Source: Bradyrhizobium erythrophlei
GTDB lineage: Bacteria; Pseudomonadota; Alphaproteobacteria; Rhizobiales; Xanthobacteraceae
Assembly (NCBI GenBank): GCA_900129675.1
Contig: FSRD01000001.1
Location: forward strand, 4,515,501 to 4,579,500
Length of the DNA: 64,000 nt
Direction of reading: 5' to 3'
Shown: positions 18,083 to 26,471 of the stretch, piece after piece
Layout of the letters: every line of letters starts with the position of its first letter
How positions within the stretch are numbered: position 1 is the stretch's first letter
Position numbers and translations under genes: made by a program
Notes under the pieces: generated by a model
What the model saw: only the letters and a program-made list of their open reading frames with translations
Databases searched by the model: none
What the model was told of the DNA's origin: nothing

Positions 18083-18383
18083 TTCAAACCCGCCCGAACG
18101 CGATGCAGATCTGCGAACCCAGAATGCCGTGCTTTACTCGCTGCAAACGGTGGGTGACGCGGCGATTCGTTTGGACAAGGAAGAGAAGCGTCGCGGCGAG
18201 CCGGGACTTATGGAGAGTCGTTACCCTGACGTCCCGTGGCGAGACGTTCGCGGCTTATCGAATGTCGTACGACACGGCTACGACGATATCGATCTCGACA
18301 TTATCTGGACCAGGGCCACTGAAGGGATTCGACCGGTCCGAGACGCTGCTAATCAGGAAATAACGAGGTCCGACTCCGATTGA
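18051..18383 (+). pseudogene. HEPN (HepT/DUF86-like) remnant fused to junction repeat
   Basis: The frame from ATG 18051 first runs through the repeat (SADQSTSPNSN) and only then becomes HEPN-like: NAVLYSLQTVGDAAIRL, SRYPDVPWRDVRGLSNVVRHGYDDIDLDIIW. This matches the second half of HepT toxins, whose N-terminal helices are missing. The RNase motif RNxxxHxY reads SNVVRHGY, so the usual arginine is lost. It is most likely a 5'-truncated inactive gene, with the repeat marking the breakpoint. Confidence 0.7.
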
Positions 18384-18412
18384 TACTCGGCCGTGAAGGG
18401 GGCGGCTCCTCC

Positions 18413-18775
18413 TCAAGCGCGCTTCTTTGCCTTGGCGGCAGTAGCGCGCTGGCCGCTCAGGCGACCAATTGCCGACGAGCCAACAATCCGACCTTTCGGC
18501 ACAAGAGTTAGCTTGTAGCCAAGAACGCCCGTCGCCTTGCTCAGTGTATCGAGCGTTGGATTGCCGCCCACGCGAAACGTCTTGTAGATCGCTTCGCGGC
18601 TCAGTCCAGTCTCGCGGGAGAACTTCGAAACTCCCCGAGCCTTGGCTAGATCTCCGATAGCGGCAGCAATGAACGAAGGGTCATCGCTCTCAAGCGCTGC
18701 TTCTAGATAGGCGGCCTGCTGATCCGGCGTCTTCAGGTAGTCCTGAACGTCGAACTTGGTTGTCTTAAGGGGCAT
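18413..18775 (-). CDS. higA: HigA-type antitoxin (addiction-module antidote)
   Basis: ATG 18775 gives 120 residues with the COG3636 pattern: DYLKTPDQQAAYLEAALE, then a helix-turn-helix GVSKFSRETGLSREAIYKTF and GNPTLDTLSKATGVLGYKL. The tail is lysine/alanine-rich (AKAKKRA). It starts one base after the stop of the upstream toxin gene, the usual toxin-first order. The antitoxin is intact although its toxin is broken. It probably binds the palindrome at 19067-19084. Confidence 0.88.
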   Translation of the reverse strand: MPLKTTKFDVQDYLKTPDQQAAYLEAALESDDPSFIAAAIGDLAKARGVSKFSRETGLSREAIYKTFRVGGNPTLDTLSKATGVLGYKLTLVPKGRIVGSSAIGRLSGQRATAAKAKKRA

Positions 18776-18776
18776 A

Positions 18777-19067
18777 TCAAACCTCCTTCGCCATTTGCTT
18801 GGCGGTCCTGATGTCTTTGTTCTGGGTCCGCTTGTCGCCACCGCAGAGCAGGATAACCACGGTGTTGCCCTGCTGAACGAAGTAAATGCGATACCCTGGC
18901 CCTTAGTCGATCCGCAGTTCGCTGACGCCTTCGCCAACCGCTTTCACATCGCCCAGGTTGCCGAGTTCGAGACGGCGGATGCGGGCGGCGATCCGAGCAA
19001 CGGCATTCGCATCTTTGAGCGCCCGGAGCCAATTCACAAAAGTGTCTGTCTGGCGGACCTCGAACAT
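18777..19067 (-). pseudogene. higB: RelE/HigB-type toxin with an internal stop codon
   Basis: Reading from ATG 19067 gives MFEVRQTDTFVNWLRALKD, ARIAARIRRLELGNLGD, VSELRID, then TAA at codon 55 (18905-18903), then GPGYRIYFVQQGNTVVILL and GGDKRTQNKDI to a normal stop. Family members have Tyr or Phe at the stop position, so a single substitution explains it. The rest of the frame is intact over 97 codons, implying recent loss. Read-through or a sequencing error are the alternatives. Confidence 0.88.
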
Positions 19068-19084
19068 GTGTATCCTAATACACA
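19067..19084. promoter_or_regulatory. Operator of the higBA-like operon
   Basis: TGTGTATCCTAATACACA is a perfect palindrome with 7-bp arms around CCTA. It touches the toxin start codon, the expected place for antitoxin autorepression. Confidence 0.7.
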
Positions 19085-19286
19085 GCGCGGACCGGAACTG
19101 TCAAATACAATACACAACTAACTGAGGGGATCCTCACGTCCTTCCACATCCCGAAGCCAGCGGCAGGAGGGGCGACGGCGCCGTCAAGAGACGCCGATTG
19201 AAACGCAATGTCGGTGGATTCCGACGAGAGCGATGTCTCGGACGACCGCCGAGGTCGTGGACGCCGAAAGAAGGGAAGACTGCCTG

Positions 19287-19685
19287 TTATCTACCCGATC
19301 CATCAGCTTCGAGAGCGATCTCAGCCATGCGGTCTACAATCAAGGTACCGCGCGGCTGGTCCCACATCTGTAAACGGTCGGATACTCTATTGGCGGCAAT
19401 CAGCAAAAGTGCCAACGGACGCGGAATAGATCGGCGGGATGCCGCCTCATCCATCAACCAGCGGCGGATCGTTGCGCTATCGACGCCTAACCCATCCGCC
19501 AACCTCGATTGCCATGCGGATCGGCCCTTGTATTGGACGCCGCGATACGACGTCGCCCCGATGCGCGCGAGATCCGACGCCGAACCATGGCTCCAACCTC
19601 TATTTGAACGGATCTGCCCATGGCGTTGCCAGTTCATGATTAGGCTAATCGGCGATTCGTATCTGGCCAGCAGCGTCGATTTCAA
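19287..19685 (-). CDS. Helix-turn-helix protein, hypothetical
   Basis: This is a 132-residue frame with a plausible helix-turn-helix: GVQYKGRSAWQSRLADGLGV, DSATIRRWLMDE, IPRPLALLLIAANRV. This resembles phage-like XRE regulators of rhizobia. No good ribosome-binding site precedes ATG 19685 or the internal ATG near 19635, so the 5' end may be lost. It lies between the higBA remnant and a repeat block. The family assignment is tentative. Confidence 0.5.
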   Translation of the reverse strand: MKSTLLARYESPISLIMNWQRHGQIRSNRGWSHGSASDLARIGATSYRGVQYKGRSAWQSRLADGLGVDSATIRRWLMDEAASRRSIPRPLALLLIAANRVSDRLQMWDQPRGTLIVDRMAEIALEADGSGR

Positions 19686-19861
19686 TAAGCTTGTTCACAG
19701 TGCTTTCCATCGACATGATGCACTTCATCACCAGACGAAATAACCGGGCTTCGCCGCGCAAGATGCACGGACGCCCAGCGTTTCGCAGCGAAACGCTCCG
19801 GTCTTCGCCGGATTGCCCCCTGTAATTACACTTGCACGCAACATCAGCCCCTCTGCAAATC

Positions 19862-19991
19862 GCCGAAGCTGCCGAACTGCGAGCCTCCCTGCACTCCGTT
19901 AATTCCCTGCGGAAAACCGGTTTCCACACGATAATCCGAGATTTGCTTGTTGTGGATGATCGCGGATTCAACACGATATTACGAGAAGCCG
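19862..19991. repeat. Inverted repeat of about 130 bp, left copy
   Basis: Nearly identical, in inverted orientation, to 51020-51156 apart from one 8-bp indel region and a few substitutions. It contains two direct copies of an ACACGAT(A/T)(A/T)TCCGAGA motif, 45 bp apart, that also occurs singly elsewhere in the window. Confidence 0.85.
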
Positions 19992-20072
19992 ATAAAAATT
20001 GGCTAATCAGCTCACAAAATGCTGCTTCGGCGGTGCAAAAGCGGCGGCGTCTCGTGCCTCGCGGTGCAGGCC
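19992..20072 (+). repeat. Dispersed repeat, copy 2
   Basis: Same landmarks and orientation as 15798-15874 (AATTGGC.AATC, ATGCTGCTTC, CGTGCCTCGCGGTGCA). It abuts the 130-bp inverted repeat on its left. Confidence 0.6.
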
Positions 20073-20109
20073 TTTGGCTGCACGCTCTTTCTACAATGGA
20101 GGTTCTGTC

Positions 20110-20952
20110 TTGACCGATAATCGCAGGCTTTTCGATTTCACCGGCAAGACGGCTGTGGTGCTCGGAGCGGCCTCCGGCATCGGCAAGTCGTCGGCGGAGG
20201 CGCTGGCGTCCCTCGGTGCCCGCGTTATGCGCGCCGATCGCACCGGCGAAGGCGCTGAAGCCACCGCCGCAGCGATCCGCGCGCAAGGCGGATCGGCGAT
20301 ATCGGAAAGTTGCGACGCGGCTGTTAGCGCCGATGTCACAGCACTTGCGGCAAAGCCGGCGGAAGCGTTTCCGCGCCTGGATATCGTCGTCACGACGCCG
20401 GGGTTGAACATCCGCAAGACGATCGTTGATCATACGGATGAGGATCTCGATCGCGTTATCAATCTCAATATCAAGGACACCGTCTGGTTCTTCCAGGCGT
20501 TCGGCCGCATCATGGTCAAGCAACGGGTGGGTAGCCTGATTGCCTGTTCTTCGGTGCGCGCTGTCACGATCGAACCGGGGCTTGCCGTCTACGGCTCGAC
20601 CAAGGCCGCCATCCGGCTATTGGTCAAGGGTTTCGCGTCGGAGGTCGGCCGCTTTGGGGTCCGCGTCAACGCCATTACGCTGAGCATTACCGAGACGGTG
20701 TTGACCGGCCCCATCACGCGGCGGCCGGATATCTACAATCTCTACGCCGGTCACACGGTCTTAAATCGCTGGAGCAGCGCCGACGAAGTCGCGACCGCCG
20801 TCGCTTATCTGGCGTCGGATGTGGCGAGCTATGTCAGCGGCAGCACCTTGTTCGTCGACGGCGGCTGGACCGCCATTGAGCCCGCCGACGGGCTTGACGG
20901 AATTGTCGCGCTAAGTCTCGGTTCACCGGGTGAGGCTACCCTGGTACGCTGA
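20110..20952 (+). CDS. SDR-family oxidoreductase
   Basis: TTG 20110 is chosen because GGAGG precedes it by 7 bp; the frame is open farther left, but that stretch lies inside the dispersed repeat. The 280-residue protein has the NAD(P) fold start GKTAVVLGAASGIGKS, the NAG-like site replaced by TTPGLN, and the catalytic residues Ser (ACSSVRA), Tyr and Lys (YGSTK). It ends FVDGGWTA plus a short extension. It overlaps the convergent ModA-like gene by 17 bp. The substrate is unknown. Confidence 0.88.
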   Translation: MTDNRRLFDFTGKTAVVLGAASGIGKSSAEALASLGARVMRADRTGEGAEATAAAIRAQGGSAISESCDAAVSADVTALAAKPAEAFPRLDIVVTTPGLNIRKTIVDHTDEDLDRVINLNIKDTVWFFQAFGRIMVKQRVGSLIACSSVRAVTIEPGLAVYGSTKAAIRLLVKGFASEVGRFGVRVNAITLSITETVLTGPITRRPDIYNLYAGHTVLNRWSSADEVATAVAYLASDVASYVSGSTLFVDGGWTAIEPADGLDGIVALSLGSPGEATLVR

Positions 20953-21643
20953 CAAACCCTGCGTCCTTGCGCTGCTCCTGTGCGTCGGCGGCTGTCAGCA
21001 GATCGATCAGCCGCGCCGCCTGTTGCGCTGACGTGGCCTGCGTCGTGACGGCAGCGGTGTACATGGTCGCAAGCGCGCAGCCTGATGGCAGCGAACCGGA
21101 CAGAACGACGCGGTCAGTGCTGATGATTTCGGTCGATTGCGTGCAGCCGATCGGGCGTCGCGCATCCGACTCGGCCAGATGACGCATCGCGGTGGCGCCG
21201 TTCGGAAAGATCTTCAGCCGATCGGCAACTTTCTCGGCAATGCCAAGTTGCCCAAGCACCTTTGCAACGTGAATCCCGGCCGTCGAAACCTTGGTGTCAG
21301 GCACGAAGATCGCGTCCGAAGCGAGAAATGCCTCGCGCAAGCCTGCGGCATCGGTGACCGATATCTTGGGGTCGCCGGCGCGGACCGCGAGCGCGGTCTC
21401 GACCAGGCCGATATCGCGGATCGATGCCGGGACTACCAGCGTCTCCTCGGCAAGCTTGGCGACGATCGCCGCGGTCAAAATTACCATGTCGGTGGGCGCG
21501 CCTTTGCGCAATTTGTCGGCCATGGCACCGACCGCGCCGAACTCGCCGCCAATTTCGAAGCCAGTCTGCGTCCTGAGCGCCGGAGCCACGCTTCCGACCA
21601 ATCCCTGCGCCGCGCCGCCGCTCAGGATGTTCAAGGTACTCAT
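20936..21643 (-). CDS. ModA-like substrate-binding protein without signal peptide
   Basis: ATG 21643 overlaps the stop of the upstream molybdoenzyme gene (ATGA), showing translational coupling. The 235-residue product has the molybdate-binding-protein fold markers ILSGGAAQGLV near the N-terminus, TDMVILTAA and GIHVAKVLGQLGIAEKV. It starts directly with MSTLNILSGG, so it has no export signal. Such proteins are commonly coupled to xanthine-dehydrogenase-type operons in rhizobia; a cytosolic role in cofactor handling or regulation is a guess. Confidence 0.8.
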   Translation of the reverse strand: MSTLNILSGGAAQGLVGSVAPALRTQTGFEIGGEFGAVGAMADKLRKGAPTDMVILTAAIVAKLAEETLVVPASIRDIGLVETALAVRAGDPKISVTDAAGLREAFLASDAIFVPDTKVSTAGIHVAKVLGQLGIAEKVADRLKIFPNGATAMRHLAESDARRPIGCTQSTEIISTDRVVLSGSLPSGCALATMYTAAVTTQATSAQQAARLIDLLTAADAQEQRKDAGFVSVPG

Positions 21644-23781
21644 GAGCCCAATTCCATGGCTGCGATCAGGCTGTCGCGCGTGATCGGTAGATCGCGGACG
21701 CGCACGCCGAGGCAATCGAACACCGCATTGGCAATGGCTGCCGTGACGGGCCCGTGGGCGGCTTCGCCCGCGCCGACCGGGTCCAGTTCTGCCCGTTGGA
21801 TCACTTCAACTTCCACCTCGGGCACCTCGCTGAAACGCAGGATGGGATAGTCCGTCCAATTCGTGCTGGTAATGCGCTGCCGATCGAAGCGGACCCGCTC
21901 CTTCAACACCCAGCTCGTGGCCTGGATGGCGCCGCCCTCGATCTGGTTGATGACGCCATCCGGATTGATCGCCTCGCCGACGTCGACCGCGAGCGTCAGC
22001 TTCCTGACACGGATATCCTTCTCGCCTTCGATCTCGGCCACCGCGGCGCAATAGGCGCCGGTGTTTTTGTAGCGGGCAAAGCCGATGCCGTGGCCGACGC
22101 CGCGTTGCTTGTCCGGTCTCCACTTCGCGCGCTTCGCGGCCGCGCGGATCACGTCCTTTGCGCGCTCGTCGCGGAGGTGGCGGAGCCGGAACGCGACCGG
22201 ATCTTCATGGCGCTCGGCCGCGATCTCGTCGAGAAAGGATTCGATCGCAAACACATTGCCCTGTGCGCCGAGCGTGCGCAGCGCGGAGGTGCGGACCGGC
22301 ATGGTCTTCAGGCGGTGGCTCTCGATGCGCCACGACGGGAAATCATACAGCGGAACCGAGTTGCGGTCGGCGCCGCCACCATTGGCCTGCGGCGGATCGC
22401 TCGAGATCATGCGCGGAAACGGGTTTGCCAGTTCAAAGGCCGCGAGCAAGGCAGGCTGCGCCGCGCGTCCCGGCCTCGCGGCATGGCCGTTGCTCCAGAC
22501 CGAATGCCGCCAGTCGACGACTTCGCCCTCGGCATCGAGACCGGCCTCGATTTCGATCGCCATAGCCGCGCCGAATGGCGCATGCGACATCTCGTCCTCG
22601 CGCGACCACATCACCCGTACCGGCCGGCCGCCCGCGGCTTTCGCCAGCAGCACGGCATCGAGCGCGACGTCGTCGGCGGCGTTATGCCCGTAGCAGCCGG
22701 CGCCTTCCATATGTTCGACGGTGATATTCTCGACCGCTAGTCTCAGCACCAGCGCCAGATCGGCGCGCAAGAGATAGACGCCCTGGCTATGGGTCCAGAC
22801 ATGAACGCGGTCGCCGTTCCACTGCGCCATCGCGCAGGATGGCGCGATCGAAGCGTGAGCTATGTAGGGCCGGCTATACTGCCGCCGGATGGTGCGCGTC
22901 TTTGCATGAGCGGCTGACGGCGTTCTGTCATCGATGATGGTCAGCTCGGACGGCTGGGTCTTCAGGAATGCCGAGAGGTCGCTTTCGTCAGGCAATGGCT
23001 CGCCGTCAGACCATGTTGCGCCCTTGCGCAAGCCGGCGAGCGCCGCCTCCGCGCCATGCTCGGTCTCGCTGACGACACCTGCGAAACTGCCGTCGCGTAC
23101 GACCGCGACGAGACCGGCAATCGCGCGGGTGCGTTCTTCGCTCAGCTCGGTGAGTTTCGCGCGCGAATTCACCGGCCGTAGCACGCGGCCGTGCAACATT
23201 CCCGGCAACGCACAATCGTGGATGAAACGCGGCCGCGCGAACACCTTGTCGGGAATATCGATGCGCTGGATCGAATTTCCGGCCTGCGCACGGCGCGTTG
23301 CCAGTTTGGCCGTCGCGTCAGGCGTCGCGTCCCGATCGAGCCTGATGTCACCGGCAAGCTCCCAATAGCTGGTCCTGACATTGCCGGGTCCCGAGATGGT
23401 GCCGTCCTCGATAGCGAGCGCGTCGATCCCCACACCCAGCCGCTCCGATGCCAGTCCGAGAAAGATCTGACGAACCTCGGCGCAGACGTGTCGCAGCGCG
23501 CGTCCCGATTGCTGTACCGAGAGGCTGCCCGACGTGACGCCCTCATTGGGACTGGTGGCGGTCGACGCGCGGACCATCTGCAGACGCGAAATGTCGACGT
23601 CGAGTTCGTCGGCAGCGATCTGCGCCAGCGCGGTGACGATGCCTTGCCCGATTTCGACCTTGCCGGGCGTGACGGTGACTTGGCCCTGCGCCGAGAATTT
23701 CAGCCAGGACGACAGTTTCGGGTTTGCCGCGAGACTTAGGGGCAATTTGGCCGGGGGCGGCGAGGGCGTTTGCGGGTTCAT
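21640..23781 (-). CDS. Xanthine dehydrogenase-family molybdopterin-binding subunit (isoquinoline 1-oxidoreductase beta-like)
   Basis: The 713-residue protein contains the Mo-cofactor subunit hallmarks VEIGQGIVTALAQIAADEL, MEGAGCYGHNAADDVALDA and the C-terminal GAGEAAHGPVTAAIANAV, which carries the catalytic glutamate. The sequence type fits IorB-like aldehyde or N-heterocycle hydroxylases. No Tat signal is present, unlike many IorB proteins, so it is probably cytosolic. It overlaps the 2Fe-2S subunit by 4 bp upstream and the ModA-like gene by 4 bp downstream, forming a three-gene operon. No FAD subunit is encoded. Confidence 0.92.
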   Translation of the reverse strand: MNPQTPSPPPAKLPLSLAANPKLSSWLKFSAQGQVTVTPGKVEIGQGIVTALAQIAADELDVDISRLQMVRASTATSPNEGVTSGSLSVQQSGRALRHVCAEVRQIFLGLASERLGVGIDALAIEDGTISGPGNVRTSYWELAGDIRLDRDATPDATAKLATRRAQAGNSIQRIDIPDKVFARPRFIHDCALPGMLHGRVLRPVNSRAKLTELSEERTRAIAGLVAVVRDGSFAGVVSETEHGAEAALAGLRKGATWSDGEPLPDESDLSAFLKTQPSELTIIDDRTPSAAHAKTRTIRRQYSRPYIAHASIAPSCAMAQWNGDRVHVWTHSQGVYLLRADLALVLRLAVENITVEHMEGAGCYGHNAADDVALDAVLLAKAAGGRPVRVMWSREDEMSHAPFGAAMAIEIEAGLDAEGEVVDWRHSVWSNGHAARPGRAAQPALLAAFELANPFPRMISSDPPQANGGGADRNSVPLYDFPSWRIESHRLKTMPVRTSALRTLGAQGNVFAIESFLDEIAAERHEDPVAFRLRHLRDERAKDVIRAAAKRAKWRPDKQRGVGHGIGFARYKNTGAYCAAVAEIEGEKDIRVRKLTLAVDVGEAINPDGVINQIEGGAIQATSWVLKERVRFDRQRITSTNWTDYPILRFSEVPEVEVEVIQRAELDPVGAGEAAHGPVTAAIANAVFDCLGVRVRDLPITRDSLIAAMELGS

Positions 23782-24248
23782 CTCGCCGCCATTTCGTCTG
23801 CCGCGCGCAGCACCGCCCGCACCATGCGGTTATGCGAACCGCACCGGCAAAGGTTGGCGTCGAGCGCTTGCTTCACCTCCTGGCCGGAGGGTGCGGGATT
23901 TCGCATCAGCAAGGCGGCCGCGCTCATCAGGATGCCGGATACGCAATAGCCGCATTGCAACGCCTGCTCGGCGATGAAGGCGCGCTGCAGCGGATGCGGT
24001 CGTTCGGCGGTTCCGAGCCCCTCGGGTGTCGTGATGTCCTTGTCCGCCACCGACCATAGCGGCGTGTCGCAGGCGGCCACCGCGCGATCGCCGATAATGA
24101 CGTTGCAGGCGCCGCATTCGCCGGCGCCGCAGCCGAAATGCGGTCCGGTCATGCCGAGCGGCCCGCGCAATATGTCCAGCAGTGATCGATCGGGATCGGC
24201 ATCGACATCCATCTCGGCGCCATTGAGGCGAAATCGAACGCTCGGCAT
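23778..24248 (-). CDS. (2Fe-2S)-binding subunit of the molybdenum hydroxylase
   Basis: This 156-residue subunit has both iron-sulfur sites of the family. The plant-ferredoxin-type cluster is GCGAGECGACNVI followed by the distal Cys in AVAACDT. The helical domain has QCGYCVSGILMSAAALL and NLCRCGSHNRMVRAV. It passes electrons from the Mo subunit encoded 4 bp downstream. An external acceptor such as a cytochrome is needed because no FAD subunit is present. Confidence 0.95.
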   Translation of the reverse strand: MPSVRFRLNGAEMDVDADPDRSLLDILRGPLGMTGPHFGCGAGECGACNVIIGDRAVAACDTPLWSVADKDITTPEGLGTAERPHPLQRAFIAEQALQCGYCVSGILMSAAALLMRNPAPSGQEVKQALDANLCRCGSHNRMVRAVLRAADEMAAR

Positions 24249-24274
24249 CGAGGCGGACCTTGTTTTATGGATCG

Positions 24275-25249
24275 TTATTGCGGCTTGTCGAATTTCTTGA
24301 CGACTTCAGCCCATTTAACAATATCTCCGCGCAGGAATTTGTCGAACTCCTCCGGGCTCATCGACATCGGAACGGCGCCCTGCGCGGTCCAGAGTTTGAC
24401 GATGTCGGGTCGCTTGATCGCGGCATTCACGGCCGCATTGAGCTTGTCGATGATCGCTTTCGGCGTGCCTGCCGGCGCCATCAGTCCGAGCCAGATTGTG
24501 GCCTCATAGCCGGGAATGCCGGCCTCGGTCACCGTCGGCACGTTGGGCAGTACGCTCGAGGGCGTCTTGCCGGTCGTGGCAAGCGCGCGGACCTGACCTT
24601 CGGCGATATTGGGCGCCATCGCCGGAACCGCGTCGATCATCATCTGCACCTGGCCGCCGATCACGCCGCTGCGCGCCTCGCCGCTGTTGCGGTAGGGTAC
24701 GTGCAGTACGTCGATGCCGGCCATGGCTTTGAAGAGTTCGCCGGCCATGTGGTACGGCGTCCCCTGGCCGGACGAGGCATAGTTCAGCTTGCCGGGTTGG
24801 GCCTTGGCGAGCGCGATGAACTCTTGCAGCGTCTTCGCCGGCACGGCGGGATGGACCACGATCACGAGGTCGGAATAATTGACCGGCGCGATTGGCGCGA
24901 GGTCGCGCATCAGCTCATATTTGCGCTGCGGCACCAGCGATTCATTCGCCGTCTGGGTGTTCGACATCATCAACAGCGTATAGCCATCGGGCGGCGACTT
25001 GGCGGCCTCCAGCGTGCCGATCACCCCGCCGGCGCCGGTCCGGTTCTCGACCACGAAGGGCTGGCCGAAACTTTCCTGTAAAATGCTGCCGATCTGGCGG
25101 GCGGTGACATCCGCCGGCCCGCCGGCGCCGAAGGGAACGATGACCCGAACAGGCCGCGCCGGATAATCTTCCGCCGGCAAGGGCGAGTTAAGGATCGGCA
25201 TCGCCAGCAGAGCGGCCGTCAGCGCCATCGCAAACCTTGAGCCCGTCAT
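24275..25249 (-). CDS. Bug/TctC-family periplasmic solute receptor
   Basis: The 324-residue protein has a Sec-type signal (AMALTAALLAMPILNSPLPA) and family motifs YPARPVRVIVPFGAGGPAD, NYASSGQGTPYHM and HVPYRNSGEA. It is the third complete Bug receptor in the window, 26 bp upstream of the molybdenum hydroxylase operon and on the same strand. It probably captures the substrate of that enzyme. No TctAB genes are nearby. Confidence 0.92.
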   Translation of the reverse strand: MTGSRFAMALTAALLAMPILNSPLPAEDYPARPVRVIVPFGAGGPADVTARQIGSILQESFGQPFVVENRTGAGGVIGTLEAAKSPPDGYTLLMMSNTQTANESLVPQRKYELMRDLAPIAPVNYSDLVIVVHPAVPAKTLQEFIALAKAQPGKLNYASSGQGTPYHMAGELFKAMAGIDVLHVPYRNSGEARSGVIGGQVQMMIDAVPAMAPNIAEGQVRALATTGKTPSSVLPNVPTVTEAGIPGYEATIWLGLMAPAGTPKAIIDKLNAAVNAAIKRPDIVKLWTAQGAVPMSMSPEEFDKFLRGDIVKWAEVVKKFDKPQ

Positions 25250-25398
25250 TTCTTCCCCTCAAACTTTAGTCTTGTTCCTTGCGGCGAGTTTAGCTGCAAT
25301 GCAAAGCCGCTGTCGACGATAGACTCTGCCTACGGCATCGGAATAAAAGACTAGAGCCGGTGTACCCAACTTCGCCAACAAGCGCGGGGAATGAAACG

Positions 25399-26466
25399 AT
25401 GAAATACCAAGGGATCTCTCGCCGCGCCGTGCTGCGAGGCACCGGTGCCGTACTGGCGGGCGCTGCATTCTCGACCGGCGTCATGGCCGACGCGCCGCCG
25501 GCGGAATCGGTCACACCGGCGCTGATCGAGGCGGCGAAGAAGGAAGGCCAGGTGATCTACTACACCTCGACCGACCTGCCGGTCGCGGAAAAACTGGCCA
25601 AGGCGTTCGAGGCGAAATACCCGGGGATCGCGGTTCGCGTCGAGCGCACCGGCGCAGAACGGGTGTTCCAGCGAATCGGTCAGGAATATTCCAGCAACAT
25701 CCACGCCGTGGACGTCGTGAACTCGTCGGATGCGGCGCATTTCATCGTCTGGAAACGCGACGGCATTCTTGCGCCTTATGTGCCTGAGGATGTCGCAAAG
25801 TTCTATCCCGCCGACCACAGGGATCCCGACGGCCAGTTCGCAAGCTTCCGCGTCTGGCTCTCCATCATCGCCTACAATACCAATCTGGTGAAAGCGGAAG
25901 ACGCCCCCAAGAGCTTTGCCGACCTGCTCGATCCCAAATGGAAGGGCAAGATCGTCAAGGCGCATCCTGGCTACAGCGGCACCATCATGACCGCGACCTA
26001 CCAGATGCAGCGCGATCTCGGCTGGAGCTTCTTCGAACAGCTCGCCAAGCAGAACATCATGCAGGTGCAATCGTCCGCCGATCCGCCGAAAAAGCTCGAG
26101 CTCGGTGAACGCGCCGTGATGGCCGACGGCAACGAGTACAACATTTTTCAGATGAAGGAGTCCGGCCGCCCGGTCGAACCGGTCTATGCCACCGAGGGTT
26201 CGCCGCTGATCATCGGCCCGAACGGAATCTTCAAGGGCTCGCCCAATCCGAGCGCGGCAAAACTGTTTCAGTCGTTCAGCCTCGGCCGTGAGGCCCAGCA
26301 GCTCATCATCGACGTCGGCGGCCTGCGCTCCGTCCATGCGCAGACGACCGAGAAAGCGGGACGCAAGCCGCTGAAGGACATCAAGACCATGAAGGATGAC
26401 GCCGCGGCGGTGGAAAAAGAAGGCGATTCGATCAAGGCGCGCTATACCAAAATCTTCCACGTCTGA
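25399..26466 (+). CDS. ABC-type extracellular solute-binding protein (family 1)
   Basis: ATG 25399 gives 355 residues starting MKYQGISRRAVLRGTGAVLAG, a Tat signal. The mature part has the Fe3+/polyamine-type pattern EGQVIYYTSTDLPVAEKLAKA, VDVVNSSDAAHFIVWKRDG and FADLLDPKWKGKIV. It may bind an organic ligand rather than iron because the adjacent genes are catabolic. No ABC permease or ATPase is encoded nearby. It is divergent from the Bug receptor and six bases upstream of the MmgE/PrpD gene. Confidence 0.88.
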   Translation: MKYQGISRRAVLRGTGAVLAGAAFSTGVMADAPPAESVTPALIEAAKKEGQVIYYTSTDLPVAEKLAKAFEAKYPGIAVRVERTGAERVFQRIGQEYSSNIHAVDVVNSSDAAHFIVWKRDGILAPYVPEDVAKFYPADHRDPDGQFASFRVWLSIIAYNTNLVKAEDAPKSFADLLDPKWKGKIVKAHPGYSGTIMTATYQMQRDLGWSFFEQLAKQNIMQVQSSADPPKKLELGERAVMADGNEYNIFQMKESGRPVEPVYATEGSPLIIGPNGIFKGSPNPSAAKLFQSFSLGREAQQLIIDVGGLRSVHAQTTEKAGRKPLKDIKTMKDDAAAVEKEGDSIKARYTKIFHV

Positions 26467-26471
26467 TCCGA

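Noticed and set aside
19999..20109. 37-residue N-terminal extension of the first SDR
   Set aside because: It lies in the dispersed repeat, and GGAGG precedes TTG 20110.
19645..20523. 292-codon minus-strand frame across repeats and the SDR start
   Set aside because: Covers non-coding repeats and is antisense to the SDR; no motif.
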